Positions 18,332 to 26,159 of a DNA stretch of 64,000 bases are shown here, in pieces; the first letter of the stretch is position 1, and each line of letters starts with the position of its first letter. The translations under genes and the position numbers were made by a program. The notes below the pieces were generated by a model. It saw only the letters and a program-made list of their open reading frames with translations, was not told the DNA's origin and made no database searches. The stretch is from Trichomonas vaginalis G3 (lineage: Eukaryota; Parabasalia; Trichomonadida; Trichomonadidae): the NCBI RefSeq assembly GCF_026262505.1, contig NC_067206.1:1550001-1614000 (forward strand). Reading direction: 5' to 3'.

Positions 18332-18613
18332 TTACTCTTTCTTTGCTTCAGCTTCTTTAGCTTTTGCTTCAGCTTCTTCTCTAGCTTTCTTCGCCAGTAG
18401 TCTTGGGTTCTTTTGTCTTCCAGCAGCTAATGCAGCAAGTTGTTTTTCACTAAGTTTTCTCTTTGGTCTCTCTGGCTTTTGTTCTTGTTTTTGTTCCTTC
18501 AGTTCGGATAAAATTTGCTCACGAATTTCTTTCTTCAATGCTTCAACATCTATGACCCCTTGGGTCTTGTCCGTAGGGCTTGTCTGAGTCATTTGACTGC
18601 AGATAAAAAACAA
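18332..18613 (-). CDS. small basic Lys/Glu-rich coiled-coil protein
   Basis: The 93-aa product has a short N-terminal segment, a charged helix and a basic motif RPKRKLSEKQLAALAAGRQK, then a KKAREEAEAKAKEAEAKKE tail. The basic helix-rich character suggests nucleic-acid or virion core binding. It is divergent from the 144-aa gene, with about 25 bp between the start codons. Family not recognised. Confidence 0.55.
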   Translation of the reverse strand: MFFICSQMTQTSPTDKTQGVIDVEALKKEIREQILSELKEQKQEQKPERPKRKLSEKQLAALAAGRQKNPRLLAKKAREEAEAKAKEAEAKKE

Positions 18614-18637
18614 AATTAAAACTTTAACCGATGTAAA

Positions 18638-19072
18638 ATGAGCTTGTCAAAATCAGAGCGAGAGTCTATTATATTAAATGACGCAAGAGGAATACAACAT
18701 CCTTTCTATTACGTAAGTCAGAGTAAAGATGGTAAAATATACGTAAGAAAAAGAAAGGTTCCATTAGCGAATGCAGAAAGCGACAACATTAAGGTGCATG
18801 GCAAGGGTGAAGTCCACGAAGCCCATATAAAACCTTCTGTTCAAACTGAGCCACCAATAGAACCAGAAGAAAAGAAGCCAGATGTACTTTCAATAACGAA
18901 CCAAGAGCTTATTGCAAAGTTCGTGAATTTCATTGAAAAACAAACCGAGTCAAAGAACCCTGACCCACCAGTGAAAGAAGTTGAGACAAAAGAGAATGTA
19001 CAGTTCATGGAAAATGTCAAGAAACAACTTCCACCACGAATGCCAAGAAGAAGAGTGAGAATAATGAAGTAA
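18638..19072 (+). CDS. unknown 144-aa virion-block protein
   Basis: ATG-to-stop frame immediately upstream of the capsid gene (27-bp gap). The N-terminus has YYVSQSKDGKIYVRKRKVPL, related to YIHTMKDGRVQFRKIKQPL in the 81-aa gene at 21,212, so the two share a short domain. The middle is Pro/Glu-rich and the C-terminus is basic (PPRMPRRRVRIMK). A degraded mini-hairpin (GGGTGAAGTCC, 18,805-18,815) is in frame at GKGEVHEAH. Function unknown; probably a minor virion protein. Confidence 0.6.
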   Translation: MSLSKSERESIILNDARGIQHPFYYVSQSKDGKIYVRKRKVPLANAESDNIKVHGKGEVHEAHIKPSVQTEPPIEPEEKKPDVLSITNQELIAKFVNFIEKQTESKNPDPPVKEVETKENVQFMENVKKQLPPRMPRRRVRIMK

Positions 19073-19099
19073 ATAGATATTTTTATCTGAAGTAAATAC

Positions 19100-20674
19100 A
19101 TGCAGAACGAACAGCTAAACGAATTTACTCCAGCAGAGCATATTCATCAGATTCGCTCATATTTCGATATCATAGACAATGCAGTTCAAATTGGTGACAC
19201 TAATAGAAAATATTCTGACGCAAAGATTCCATCACAACCTGGAACTGCTAAAGATAACACATGGGTAACATTCAATCTCTCACCTCCTGGTGAAAATATG
19301 TTGGACCTTTACAATACATTCATTACGTATAAAATGGAAGGTCAATTTATTGTAGATAAAGAAATTGGTTCAGGTTCCAATAAAACAAACCCACCAGGAT
19401 TTTGGATTGGTTTCGATGACGCTTTCTATGCAGTTGCTGGATATCAAATCCTTGCAAATGGTCGTATCGTATATTCTCAAGACAATGCAAGAGAAGAAGC
19501 ATATATAACTTCAAACTCACAAACTACCGAACAAATAAAGAAAGTAGATGTTTTCTCAAAGACTCGACATGAAGATGTATGGAGTCATTCGGGAACATGC
19601 AGAACAGGACAAATTGTTAGTGGTCCAATTACAGCAGGAAAATCATTTGATTTTAAGCTTCGTTTAAGAATTCCTGTTAGAAGATTCCTTCCATTAGAAG
19701 CTATTCGATTTATTCCAGCTTTTGCAGGAAACATTCAGCTTAAAGTAAAGTTCAGTAGCGACGCCTTACAATGCACATCTATATCTGTAAATGATATCAT
19801 TGCTTTCAATCCAACTCTTAAAGTTGCATTTGCTTCAGATTCAAATCCACCGACAAATAAATTTGTTCCATGGAATGAACCATTCACTATGATAACGAAG
19901 GCAGTAGAAGCTAGTGGAACAGTTACTATTACAACTGTAACCCAGCAACTATTTCGAACAAAGATGGATTTTAATGAATGTTTCATTCATCCAAAGTCAT
20001 TCTCTTTAGACCCTAACATTTATACAGAACTTGTAGAACATTATACAAACGAGGCTTTATGTTTTCCTGTTAAAGTTATGGATTGGATTCCTATGGACGG
20101 TTCATTCTCAAAGAATACAGATAGTTCAAGTGCAACATTTACAGCAGCTTATACGCCTATTAATGTTAAAAGTATTTGGGCACTATTTAGAAAGAAAGAC
20201 AACTATTATGTTAATTTTGAGAACCCTAAGTTTAAATATCTTCAGCTTTCCATGGGAGCTTATAGAAATATGCCTGCAGAACCTGAAAAATCATATGGAC
20301 CTGTATTTTATGAAATGGTTGCGAACGCCTGCAATACAAACAATGATATGATAGGATTTAATGAAGATGTTATGAGGTCATTGGTGGATGATGGTAGTGT
20401 GGAACATAAATGGGATAGCTATGACAACACACATTTCTTATGTGGTTTTCCAACAGAAGTGGACTTTTGCTTCCAGCAAGGTCAAACATCTACTGCTCCA
20501 ATAACATACAAATTGTCTGTTAAAGGACCTATTGAACTAGCAACTGAAAATGTACCAAAGCCACTTATTGGATTTATGAGGGATTGTTGCTTTGCCATTC
20601 AGGTGCGTGCTAATGGCATCCCCATAATAAGATTAGATGACTATAACTTAGCTACGGACGACAGTGAGGAATAA
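19100..20674 (+). CDS. putative Polinton major capsid protein (double jelly-roll type)
   Basis: The 524-aa, beta-rich, low-Lys protein has the order expected of a Polinton/adintovirus-type capsid protein: NTWVTFNLSPPGENMLDLYN near residue 55, FDDAFYAVAGYQILANGRIVY near 115, then KLRLRIPVRRFLPLEAIRFIP near 200 between the two presumed jelly rolls. A second beta domain contains the WIPMDGSFSK and CFAIQVRANG stretches. The size is typical. It is flanked by small virion-like genes. A reverse copy lies at 28,987-30,579. Assignment rests on pattern and context; a structure comparison would settle it. Confidence 0.75.
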   Translation: MQNEQLNEFTPAEHIHQIRSYFDIIDNAVQIGDTNRKYSDAKIPSQPGTAKDNTWVTFNLSPPGENMLDLYNTFITYKMEGQFIVDKEIGSGSNKTNPPGFWIGFDDAFYAVAGYQILANGRIVYSQDNAREEAYITSNSQTTEQIKKVDVFSKTRHEDVWSHSGTCRTGQIVSGPITAGKSFDFKLRLRIPVRRFLPLEAIRFIPAFAGNIQLKVKFSSDALQCTSISVNDIIAFNPTLKVAFASDSNPPTNKFVPWNEPFTMITKAVEASGTVTITTVTQQLFRTKMDFNECFIHPKSFSLDPNIYTELVEHYTNEALCFPVKVMDWIPMDGSFSKNTDSSSATFTAAYTPINVKSIWALFRKKDNYYVNFENPKFKYLQLSMGAYRNMPAEPEKSYGPVFYEMVANACNTNNDMIGFNEDVMRSLVDDGSVEHKWDSYDNTHFLCGFPTEVDFCFQQGQTSTAPITYKLSVKGPIELATENVPKPLIGFMRDCCFAIQVRANGIPIIRLDDYNLATDDSEE

Positions 20675-20683
20675 AGGATGAAC

Positions 20684-20704
20684 GTTTATTTTTAAAGCTT
20701 ATAA
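20684..20704 (+). promoter_or_regulatory. candidate element promoter CGTTTATTTTTA
   Basis: CGTTTATTTTTA lies about 10 nt before the 152-aa ATG. Related TTATTTTT motifs occur at 8,563, 17,376, 18,310 (reverse), 21,172 and 21,941, always directly after one gene and usually just before the next. Candidate promoter or processing signal of the element. Confidence 0.45.
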
Positions 20705-21163
20705 ATGAGTTCTTCATCAAGCTCTCGTGAACCTTCACCATCTATGAAACAAACTTTACCAAACGATTATGGAGCACCTATTGAATATTTCTTACGAGCT
20801 GCACAATGGCAAAGAGCAGTCTCACCAAGGTTAGGTGTTCCACCAGCTCCTGTCAAAAATAGCATTTGGTCAAGTCCTTATATAAGATATGGTCTCCCAC
20901 TAGGTTTGCTAGCTACAGCAGTAGCAGTTATGATGTTGAAAAGAAATAAAGCAAATGTTGTAAATAATACTGAAGTAGCTGAAGTTAAACAAACTCCAAC
21001 ACCTTCGCCAAAACCAACGCCTTCACAAGCAAAACCTTCAATGACTCCTGAACCTATGGAAGTACAAACTCCTGTTCAAAAGTCAACTCCTAAACCGACT
21101 CCAACATTTAAACCAGAACCTACTCCTCAAATAAATCGTAAAACTCCTGCGTTTCCTTACTGA
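20705..21163 (+). CDS. 152-aa membrane-anchored Pro/Thr-rich protein
   Basis: ATG-to-stop frame. The N-terminal 55 residues include SSSSSSREPSPS and an amphipathic stretch. One transmembrane segment, LPLGLLATAVAVMML (about residues 62-76), is followed by KRNK. A low-complexity Pro/Thr/Lys tail (TPTPSPKPTP and similar) fills the rest. A single-TM, Pro-rich protein right after the capsid gene could be a virion membrane-interaction protein; that is inference. No recognised family. Confidence 0.6.
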   Translation: MSSSSSSREPSPSMKQTLPNDYGAPIEYFLRAAQWQRAVSPRLGVPPAPVKNSIWSSPYIRYGLPLGLLATAVAVMMLKRNKANVVNNTEVAEVKQTPTPSPKPTPSQAKPSMTPEPMEVQTPVQKSTPKPTPTFKPEPTPQINRKTPAFPY

Positions 21164-21211
21164 AAAAATAACGTTATTTTTATTTAATATTAAAATTTTT
21201 ATTTGATTGAA

Positions 21212-21448
21212 ATGACGACTAAAGTCACTGAAGCAATGAAACAAAAGTTTTTGGTAGAATACATTAAATCAGGAACTATTCCAGAAGGTTTTTACATTCA
21301 TACTATGAAGGATGGTAGAGTTCAGTTTAGAAAGATAAAGCAACCATTAGATAAAGAAGGAATTTTGAGAAAGATTAAACTTCATGAGGACAACATTGCT
21401 AAACTTAAGAAGAAGTTAGAAGAGTTGGAGAAAGGAAGAGAGTTATAA
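21212..21448 (+). CDS. small protein with KDGR module and coiled coil
   Basis: The first ATG is 21,212; the frame is open from 21,203. Product about 78 aa. The N-terminal half contains YIHTMKDGRVQFRKIKQPL, related to a segment of the 144-aa protein, and the C-terminal half is a heptad-type coiled coil (NIAKLKKKLEELEKGREL). Function unknown. It is preceded by CGTTATTTTTATTTAAT. Confidence 0.55.
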   Translation: MTTKVTEAMKQKFLVEYIKSGTIPEGFYIHTMKDGRVQFRKIKQPLDKEGILRKIKLHEDNIAKLKKKLEELEKGREL

Positions 21449-21464
21449 AGCAATGAATTCAACA

Positions 21465-21520
21465 GAGTGAAAAAAACAGGTGAAAAAAGAGGTGAGATCT
21501 CACCACTTCACCTAAATTTA
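21465..21520. promoter_or_regulatory. iteron cluster with palindrome GGTGAGATCTCACC
   Basis: AGTGAAAAAAACAGGTGAAAA repeats run into GGTGAGATCTCACC and CTTCACC. Same family and orientation as 7,821-7,888, here after the 81-aa gene. The inverted arm copy is near 28,120-28,180. Confidence 0.6.
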
Positions 21521-21614
21521 TTTTTGTGCTATGTTTTCATACGTGTGAGGGTGGTGATATCATTAATTTTTAAGTTTATTTTTTAAAATTATTTTTTATT
21601 TTATTTTTATATAA

Positions 21615-21935
21615 ATGACGAAAACTATTGAGATAACAAACTACAACGATCATGAGTTCAAGAATTTGTTCTTCGTTCCTCGTGAAAATACATTCTATCA
21701 GATACGAGGGAGAAAGGGTAAAGTTAGTTTGAGCGTTTATGAAGGAATGAAGAATGGAAAGTTTATACAAGCATACGATACAAACGGTAAGCGTGTTTCA
21801 TTAGCTTTGTCAAAACTTACAGGTATAAACTATAACAGTGATTTTGACCTATATGAAGAAGAAAGTGAGTCAGAAGATTATGAGCTGTTATATGAAGCAC
21901 AGCAATGGGAGGAGTTGCAATACTTTTGTAAGTGA
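21615..21935 (+). CDS. unknown 106-aa protein with acidic tail
   Basis: ATG-to-stop frame, last recognised gene at the right end of Polinton A. The body is beta-like (NLFFVPRENTFYQIRGRKGK) and the C-terminus is acidic (YEEESESEDYELLYEAQQ). Preceded by an AT-rich leader with TTATTTTTATATAA. No family recognised. Confidence 0.55.
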   Translation: MTKTIEITNYNDHEFKNLFFVPRENTFYQIRGRKGKVSLSVYEGMKNGKFIQAYDTNGKRVSLALSKLTGINYNSDFDLYEEESESEDYELLYEAQQWEELQYFCK

Positions 21936-22115
21936 AAACGTTTATTTTTTACATTAGTGAGGTGAAGTGGTTGGCGGCTTTGTAAATATTTAAGGTTAAG
22001 TTAGTGTTGTCGTTTGTGTTGTAAAATATACGTTAACGGTTTTGTAAAGTGTCAAATTCACATATAATGGGTAAGGAGGCGCGCAGTGCCTCCGTACACT
22101 TGATATGTATACTAA

Positions 22116-22470
22116 CTATCTTTGCCTTTCGACTGTTGGGAGTGTCAACTTTTTCGGGAAGTCAAAGATGACTTGATGAATCGAATCATTCTGCCACTCT
22201 CTCTGAATGTCGAAAGTCAAGAATTGTGGCCATGATGTGTTCCTTGTAGTTGACAAATGATATTGAATGGCATGATCGAGATCTGGTTCTCCAATTCTGG
22301 TGTGAATCGAGTAGCAATTTGTTTGTTCGTTGGCACTATCACGGTAAGTGATTCGGAAGAGTTGACCGATTCCTGGTATTTGCTCTGCGAGATCTGTGAT
22401 CAATCTTGTCATCGTGTCATCACAATCTTGTGCCTCATATGTTGAGTTACCAAGTAATGTGGCAAGTTCA
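22116..22470 (-). CDS. USP (ubiquitin-specific protease) middle region, other frame
   Basis: On the minus strand this open frame (extending from 22,631) continues the USP domain begun in the 329-aa frame. HELATLLGNSTYEAQDCDDTMTRL matches the Gln/Asp box where USPs read QQDAxEFL. The stretch WPQFLTFDIQREW...VIFDFPKKLTL, read in two pieces, matches the USP core strands before the fingers end. No catalytic His box follows before the stop, so the domain is C-terminally truncated. The frame change relative to the upstream part is near 22,470: the copy at 27,147 has one extra A there and reads through. Confidence 0.7.
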
Positions 22471-23398
22471 TGGGAACGAAGACTAATCCTTTGGACTTCA
22501 ATGAATTCAAATTTGTAAAGATACTTGACATCTCTGTTACGATGGGAGAGGACTGATTGGCAACCTTCAAAACTTCTGTTCTCACTTCGGATATGTAGAA
22601 CAGAACCTGTAAACATACGTTCAAATGACACGTATTTCCCATATTATGAAGACCAACAATACCACCTTTAATTGGGTAAAGGTAGTTCGCCTCTTGTGAT
22701 GACTGTATGATATCGACAGCTTGATGAGCGACAGCAATGATGTTCCGCTTTGATGGTTTCATGGAGGGTGCAACAACAGCAGCGACGGTATCGCTTGAAG
22801 GAAGAACCTTTGTTGGTGTAAAATCTTCGAAAAGGAGTAACTCTTCATTATCATTCAGGGGTGATCCATCAATGTTATAATTTGTCAAACCGACTAAACC
22901 TGATATGATCAGAGGAAGTGATGTGCGCTCACCTCGAAAACCATTTTTCATGCAGGACCAGCATGACTTGAAACGTGCAAAGAAACGCTCGACAATCTGC
23001 CTGTCTTGGGCAATGGCGTTGTTGCGTTCAACGTCTGCTTCTTCGTGGCTTCTCTTCATCACCACGGCAGTAAGGTGATATTTCTGGATTCCAATATAGC
23101 CCCGGTCGGCAAGTACAGGATATTGGTAATCATCAAATCCTCGCTTTACTGTCAAAAAATCCGAGACTTTTGACAAATCGAAAATCTTCTTGTCATGGAC
23201 TGCAGCCATAAACTCAACGTTTTGATGTATGGCTTTTCCATCTGGTGACACGAGGACTTGGAGCTTAATACCATTGCAGTGGTTTTTTTCATCCCAACTA
23301 TAAAGCCTCTCTTCCTTTACCGAAGGAATGTTGAAAGGAATTGTAGTGCTGTCTACAGCTGCAACAGCATCAGGGAAGTTTGTAAATTTGTTCTTCAT
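22409..23398 (-). CDS. DDE_4-type transposase fused in frame to a USP catalytic domain
   Basis: The 329-aa frame begins with a DDE_4 (PIF/Harbinger or IS5-like) catalytic domain: D16 in AAVDSTTIPF, D98 in VLADRGYIG, E137 in RQIVERFFARFKSCW, plus GIKLQVLVSPDGK and AAVHDK. After a linker (190-245) the same frame enters a ubiquitin-specific protease: GLHNMGNTCHLN at 249-260 is the Cys box, with C257 as nucleophile and N252 in the oxyanion position, then LQVLFYISEVRTEV. The N-terminal HTH part is missing here. The fusion would let a transposase carry deubiquitinating or ubiquitin-binding activity; activity is inferred. Present in a second copy. Confidence 0.8.
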   Translation of the reverse strand: MKNKFTNFPDAVAAVDSTTIPFNIPSVKEERLYSWDEKNHCNGIKLQVLVSPDGKAIHQNVEFMAAVHDKKIFDLSKVSDFLTVKRGFDDYQYPVLADRGYIGIQKYHLTAVVMKRSHEEADVERNNAIAQDRQIVERFFARFKSCWSCMKNGFRGERTSLPLIISGLVGLTNYNIDGSPLNDNEELLLFEDFTPTKVLPSSDTVAAVVAPSMKPSKRNIIAVAHQAVDIIQSSQEANYLYPIKGGIVGLHNMGNTCHLNVCLQVLFYISEVRTEVLKVANQSSPIVTEMSSIFTNLNSLKSKGLVFVPMNLPHYLVTQHMRHKIVMTR

Positions 23399-23403
23399 TG
23401 TCT

Positions 23404-23714
23404 CGTAAACGAAAAAGGGGATTTGACGGAGTCAAATCCCCGCTCACAAAAAGTGGACTTTACATGTCAAATTTTAAATGCATGTAAGGTCCACTTTTAT
23501 GAGTTTTAGGAAGGAATTGGAGGCCATGAGTTACTGACATTTCATCAGTATCTCATAGCCTCCAATTCCTTCTTAAAATGGGAGAAACTTTGTCCGAATA
23601 GTTTAACATTCGGACAAAGTTTCTCCCATTTTAAGAAGGAATTGGAGGGTAAGAGATATACCAATGAATGTATATCTCTTACCATCCAATTCCTTCTAGA
23701 AAGTGTGCAAACCC
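23404..23714. repeat. hairpin array of the DDE-USP transposon, copy 1 (truncated)
   Basis: Five consecutive inverted repeats: about 23,416-23,442, 23,449-23,499, 23,510-23,575, 23,575-23,632 and 23,633-23,698. The fourth, with GAAACTTTGTCCGAATAG and opposite arm ATTCGGACAAAGTTTC, is homologous to MULE hairpins reading GAAACTTTGTCTGAATAG and ATTCAGACAAAGTTTC: a T-A pair replaced by C-G on both arms. Confidence 0.9.
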
Positions 23715-23835
23715 TATACCAAGAAGAGTCCTCCGATTCACACCAGAAGACTAACAATTCCGCGAATAAAAACTTCATTTATAGCTAAACACATCTTCGG
23801 GCTAGAGGGCGCAACGCGCTGGAAAGCCCCTACCT
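23715..23835 (+). repeat. Polinton A right terminal sequence with structured hairpin
   Basis: AATAAAAACTTCATTTATAG leads to a 31-nt nested hairpin at 23,799-23,829 (outer GGGCT...AGCCC, inner GGCGCAACGCGC) and then CCCCTACCTTT. The same order ends element B next to its poly-A/T boundary (55,128-55,309 and 55,654-55,759). I read this as the right terminus of Polinton A. Confidence 0.65.
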
Positions 23836-24680
23836 TTGTTTCAAATATATATAAGTATAATTTCAAATTTCTTTTTCACAAAAAAAATGATAATTGAATG
23901 GAACAAATAGTTCATTTTTTTAGATGTTTTTCTTCTAAATACTGGCGCTTTACTAGATAGAAACTTCTATCGGTATAATCTCGGCGGTAATTACTTTCGC
24001 CTGAGTGATGCTATCTTCGACATAGTCAGAGATTAATCTTTCTACGAAATGGTAGAAAATATTTCTTTTGAAAATTTTAGGGCTCTGAGGCACAGCCAGA
24101 AAGGTCTCGCCATTTCAAACCATACCTAGAAAATTAATCTCAATATATTATGTTGGTCGTCGCAGGATTCACTGTTAATCATACACTTTAGCGTTGCTTC
24201 GCCAGCTTTAGAATGTATCTTAAAAAAGTAGTAATTAATAAAATCTGTAATTATGAAATATTTTTACAGGCGTGAAGAATGTAAAAAAGTTTAAAATTAC
24301 GATTCTCGAACTTATTATTATTTTTGATTGGAATACTATTTTAATATTTCAATCAAAAATAATAATAAGTTCGAGATCTAATTTTTACTTATGCACCAGT
24401 TAAACTTTATTTTTAAATAAACTATTTCTATTAAAAGATTTAAACGTTTTTTAATTCTTCACAGTTCTTATTTCGAGTTTAAAATGATATATACTAGAAT
24501 ATATAGATATGTTAAATTGTATGAAAGATTTTAAACGTTTTTTAATTCTTCACAGTTTTCTTAATTTCAAGTTAAAATGATATATATTAGGATATCTAGA
24601 TATGATAAATTGATTGGGTTTCATTATTTATTAATTTTGAACTCTATTTCAAATTTGATAAGATTTTATATCTTTTAATC
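23836..24680. other. AT-rich spacer, no convincing gene
   Basis: About 850 bp without a supported gene; likely host or older repeat DNA. It contains a long inverted repeat around 24,300-24,382 (CTCGAACTTATTATTATTTT and its complement, stem near 25 bp) and two imperfect direct copies of a roughly 90-bp unit (24,435-24,516 and 24,530-24,613) sharing TAAACGTTTTTTAATTC and AATGATATATA. Confidence 0.6.
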
Positions 24681-24734
24681 ACTTCATTTATCAACATTGA
24701 TAACCATGCGATGAAGATATCATCACCAAGATAA

Positions 24735-25183
24735 AAGAATCCAGAAGGGCGAACATTGTTGTTACTGTTACACCTGAGAATTCCGACACAGATGAAGAGC
24801 CATTAAATGAGAAAGGCAAAAGAGATGACATTGACCAATCCAATGCTCAGGTTCTCGATTTCAATATTCATCAGGATGCATCCAAAGCTCCAGCTCCGAT
24901 CATGTGTCAACTTCACATATGAACAGTTGAATACCTCGCTGACATTATTGAATCCAACTGTGGAAGGGCCAGAAGAGGAAGAGGGTCAATTTTCAACAAT
25001 CGAGTCTCTCTCCTCACGCTCACATATTACTGCACATACTTGCCCTATTCAGCATTATGTCCGTGCTACATATTTCCCAGTCATGCTATTCCAAATTAGT
25101 TACAAGAACTACCAATGTTATGCATTTCAATCTTTGCGAGCTATTTTCTTCCCAATCACTGTCCACCGTTAAATTCAATTGTT
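24735..25183 (+). pseudogene. transposase N-terminal region with HTH_Tnp_4-like domain
   Basis: Read in the frame of IITKIKESRRANIVV, the sequence encodes an acidic linker and then SIFNNRVSLLTLTYYCTYLP and YSALCPCYIFPSHA. This resembles the HTH domain that precedes DDE_4 transposases (R-x-LLLTLxYLRTYLxYxxLAxxFxIS). It has at least two in-frame stops (after MCQLHI and after PSHAIPN), so it is degenerate. The 121-aa open frame at 24,807-25,172 is another frame of the same stretch. Confidence 0.55.
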
Positions 25184-26159
25184 GTAAACGAAACGATAAA
25201 AACGGTTTGACAAAAAAGTGACACTTACATGGCAAAAAATAGAGCCTTACTTTTGAGATACTTGAGATTGAAACTGAATCTTATGAAGCGGTGATCTTGA
25301 ATCACTACATCATAAGGTTCAGTTTCATATAAAATTGTTATTCTTTTGGAATTATTTCTTATAAGATTTTACTCTTTTAGCGGGGAATGTTTGTTTACAT
25401 GTATATATTATAAATATTTACACGATAACGAAACATTCCTCACTAAAATTACTGAGAAACTTTGAGAAATGCGAACAATTTCCTCAAAGTTCTCAGATTT
25501 ATATAGATAACTAGAGTCCCTAGGCACTGATTCTGGTTCAGTACCTAGGAGGCTCTAGTTATCTAACGAACTGATAAAATGTTTTTAAATTTTGTGAATA
25601 TTGCTACCTGTGAAGCACTGACTTCAAATCAGTACCTCACAGGTAGCAATTACATTGAAATATGGGAGAAACTTTGTCCGAATGTTAAACTATTCTGACA
25701 AAGTTTCTCCCATTTGTAGTGGAGATGGAAGGCTTTGAGGTATATTGTATTAATATATACCCCAAAGCCTTCCATCTCCACTTGAAAGTGTCCAAACTTT
25801 GGGTTAATAGTTTGCAATTAACCCAAANNNNNNNNNNNNNNNNNNNNNNNNNCCCAAAGTTTGCACACTTTCAGAAGGAATTGGATTGGTTAAGAGATTT
25901 ACATTCATTGGATATCTTTACCCTCCAATTCCTTCTTAAAATGGGAGAAACTTTTCCGAATGTATAAACTATTCGGACAAAGTTTCTCCCATTTTAAGAA
26001 GGAATGGAGCTATGAGATTACTGATGAAAGTCAGTAACTCATGGCCTCCAATTCCTTCCTAAAACTCATAAAAGTGGACCTTACATGCATTTAAAATTTG
26101 ACATGAAAGTCACTTTTTGTGAGCGGGATTTGACTCCGTCAAATCCCCTTTTCGTTTAC
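25184..26159. repeat. hairpin-array element splitting the transposase gene
   Basis: The segment is bounded by GTAAACGAAA at 25,184-25,193 and its reverse complement at 26,150-26,159, possible terminal inverted repeats. It is filled with hairpins, for example about 25,258-25,329, 25,510-25,566, 25,603-25,654, 25,662-25,716, 25,717-25,782 and, after the gap, 25,872-26,098. Loop-proximal cores such as CACTGA...TCAGTA recur with entirely different outer stems. It may be a non-autonomous element inserted in the transposase gene. The short open frames here are palindrome artefacts. Confidence 0.75.
25828..25852. other. assembly gap (25 N)
   Basis: Twenty-five N bases inside a hairpin. The sequence left of it is clean; the sequence right of it, to about 55.3 kb, is rich in small indels. 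It marks a contig or scaffold join. Confidence 0.99.

Larger units (their letters stand above)
22050..23714 (-). mobile_element. DDE transposon carrying a transposase-USP fusion, copy 1 (partial)
   Basis: A plain DNA transposon fragment inserted near the right end of Polinton A. It contains the catalytic part of a DDE_4/PIF-Harbinger-IS5-type transposase fused to a ubiquitin-specific protease domain (22,116-23,398) and part of a hairpin array (23,404-23,714). The copy stops abruptly at 23,714, where Polinton end sequence resumes, so its N-terminal HTH part and outer end are missing. The left limit near 22,050 is approximate; GGAGGCGCGCAGTGCCTCC at 22,074-22,092 is a palindrome close to it. 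A second copy is at about 24,680-27,490. Confidence 0.7.
1..23835 (+). mobile_element. Polinton/Maverick virus-like element A (left end outside window)
   Basis: This is a fossil virus-like element of the Polinton family. Its parts are a tail-fibre/collar-like gene, an rve integrase, KilA-N and GIY-YIG genes, a protein-primed-type family B DNA polymerase, a putative major capsid protein and several small virion-like proteins. Both strands are used, with short intergenic gaps. The right terminus is placed near 23,835, where a hairpin-bearing end sequence resembles the termini of element B near 55.3-55.7 kb. It looks young, because most genes are long open frames. It is not whole: four transposon insertions and perhaps one or two further breaks are present. 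The family call rests on the gene set; the left terminal repeat lies outside the window. Confidence 0.8.

Noticed and set aside
24807-25172. 121-aa plus-strand frame
   Set aside because: Another frame of the transposase HTH region; the alternative frame gives the recognisable HTH-type sequence.
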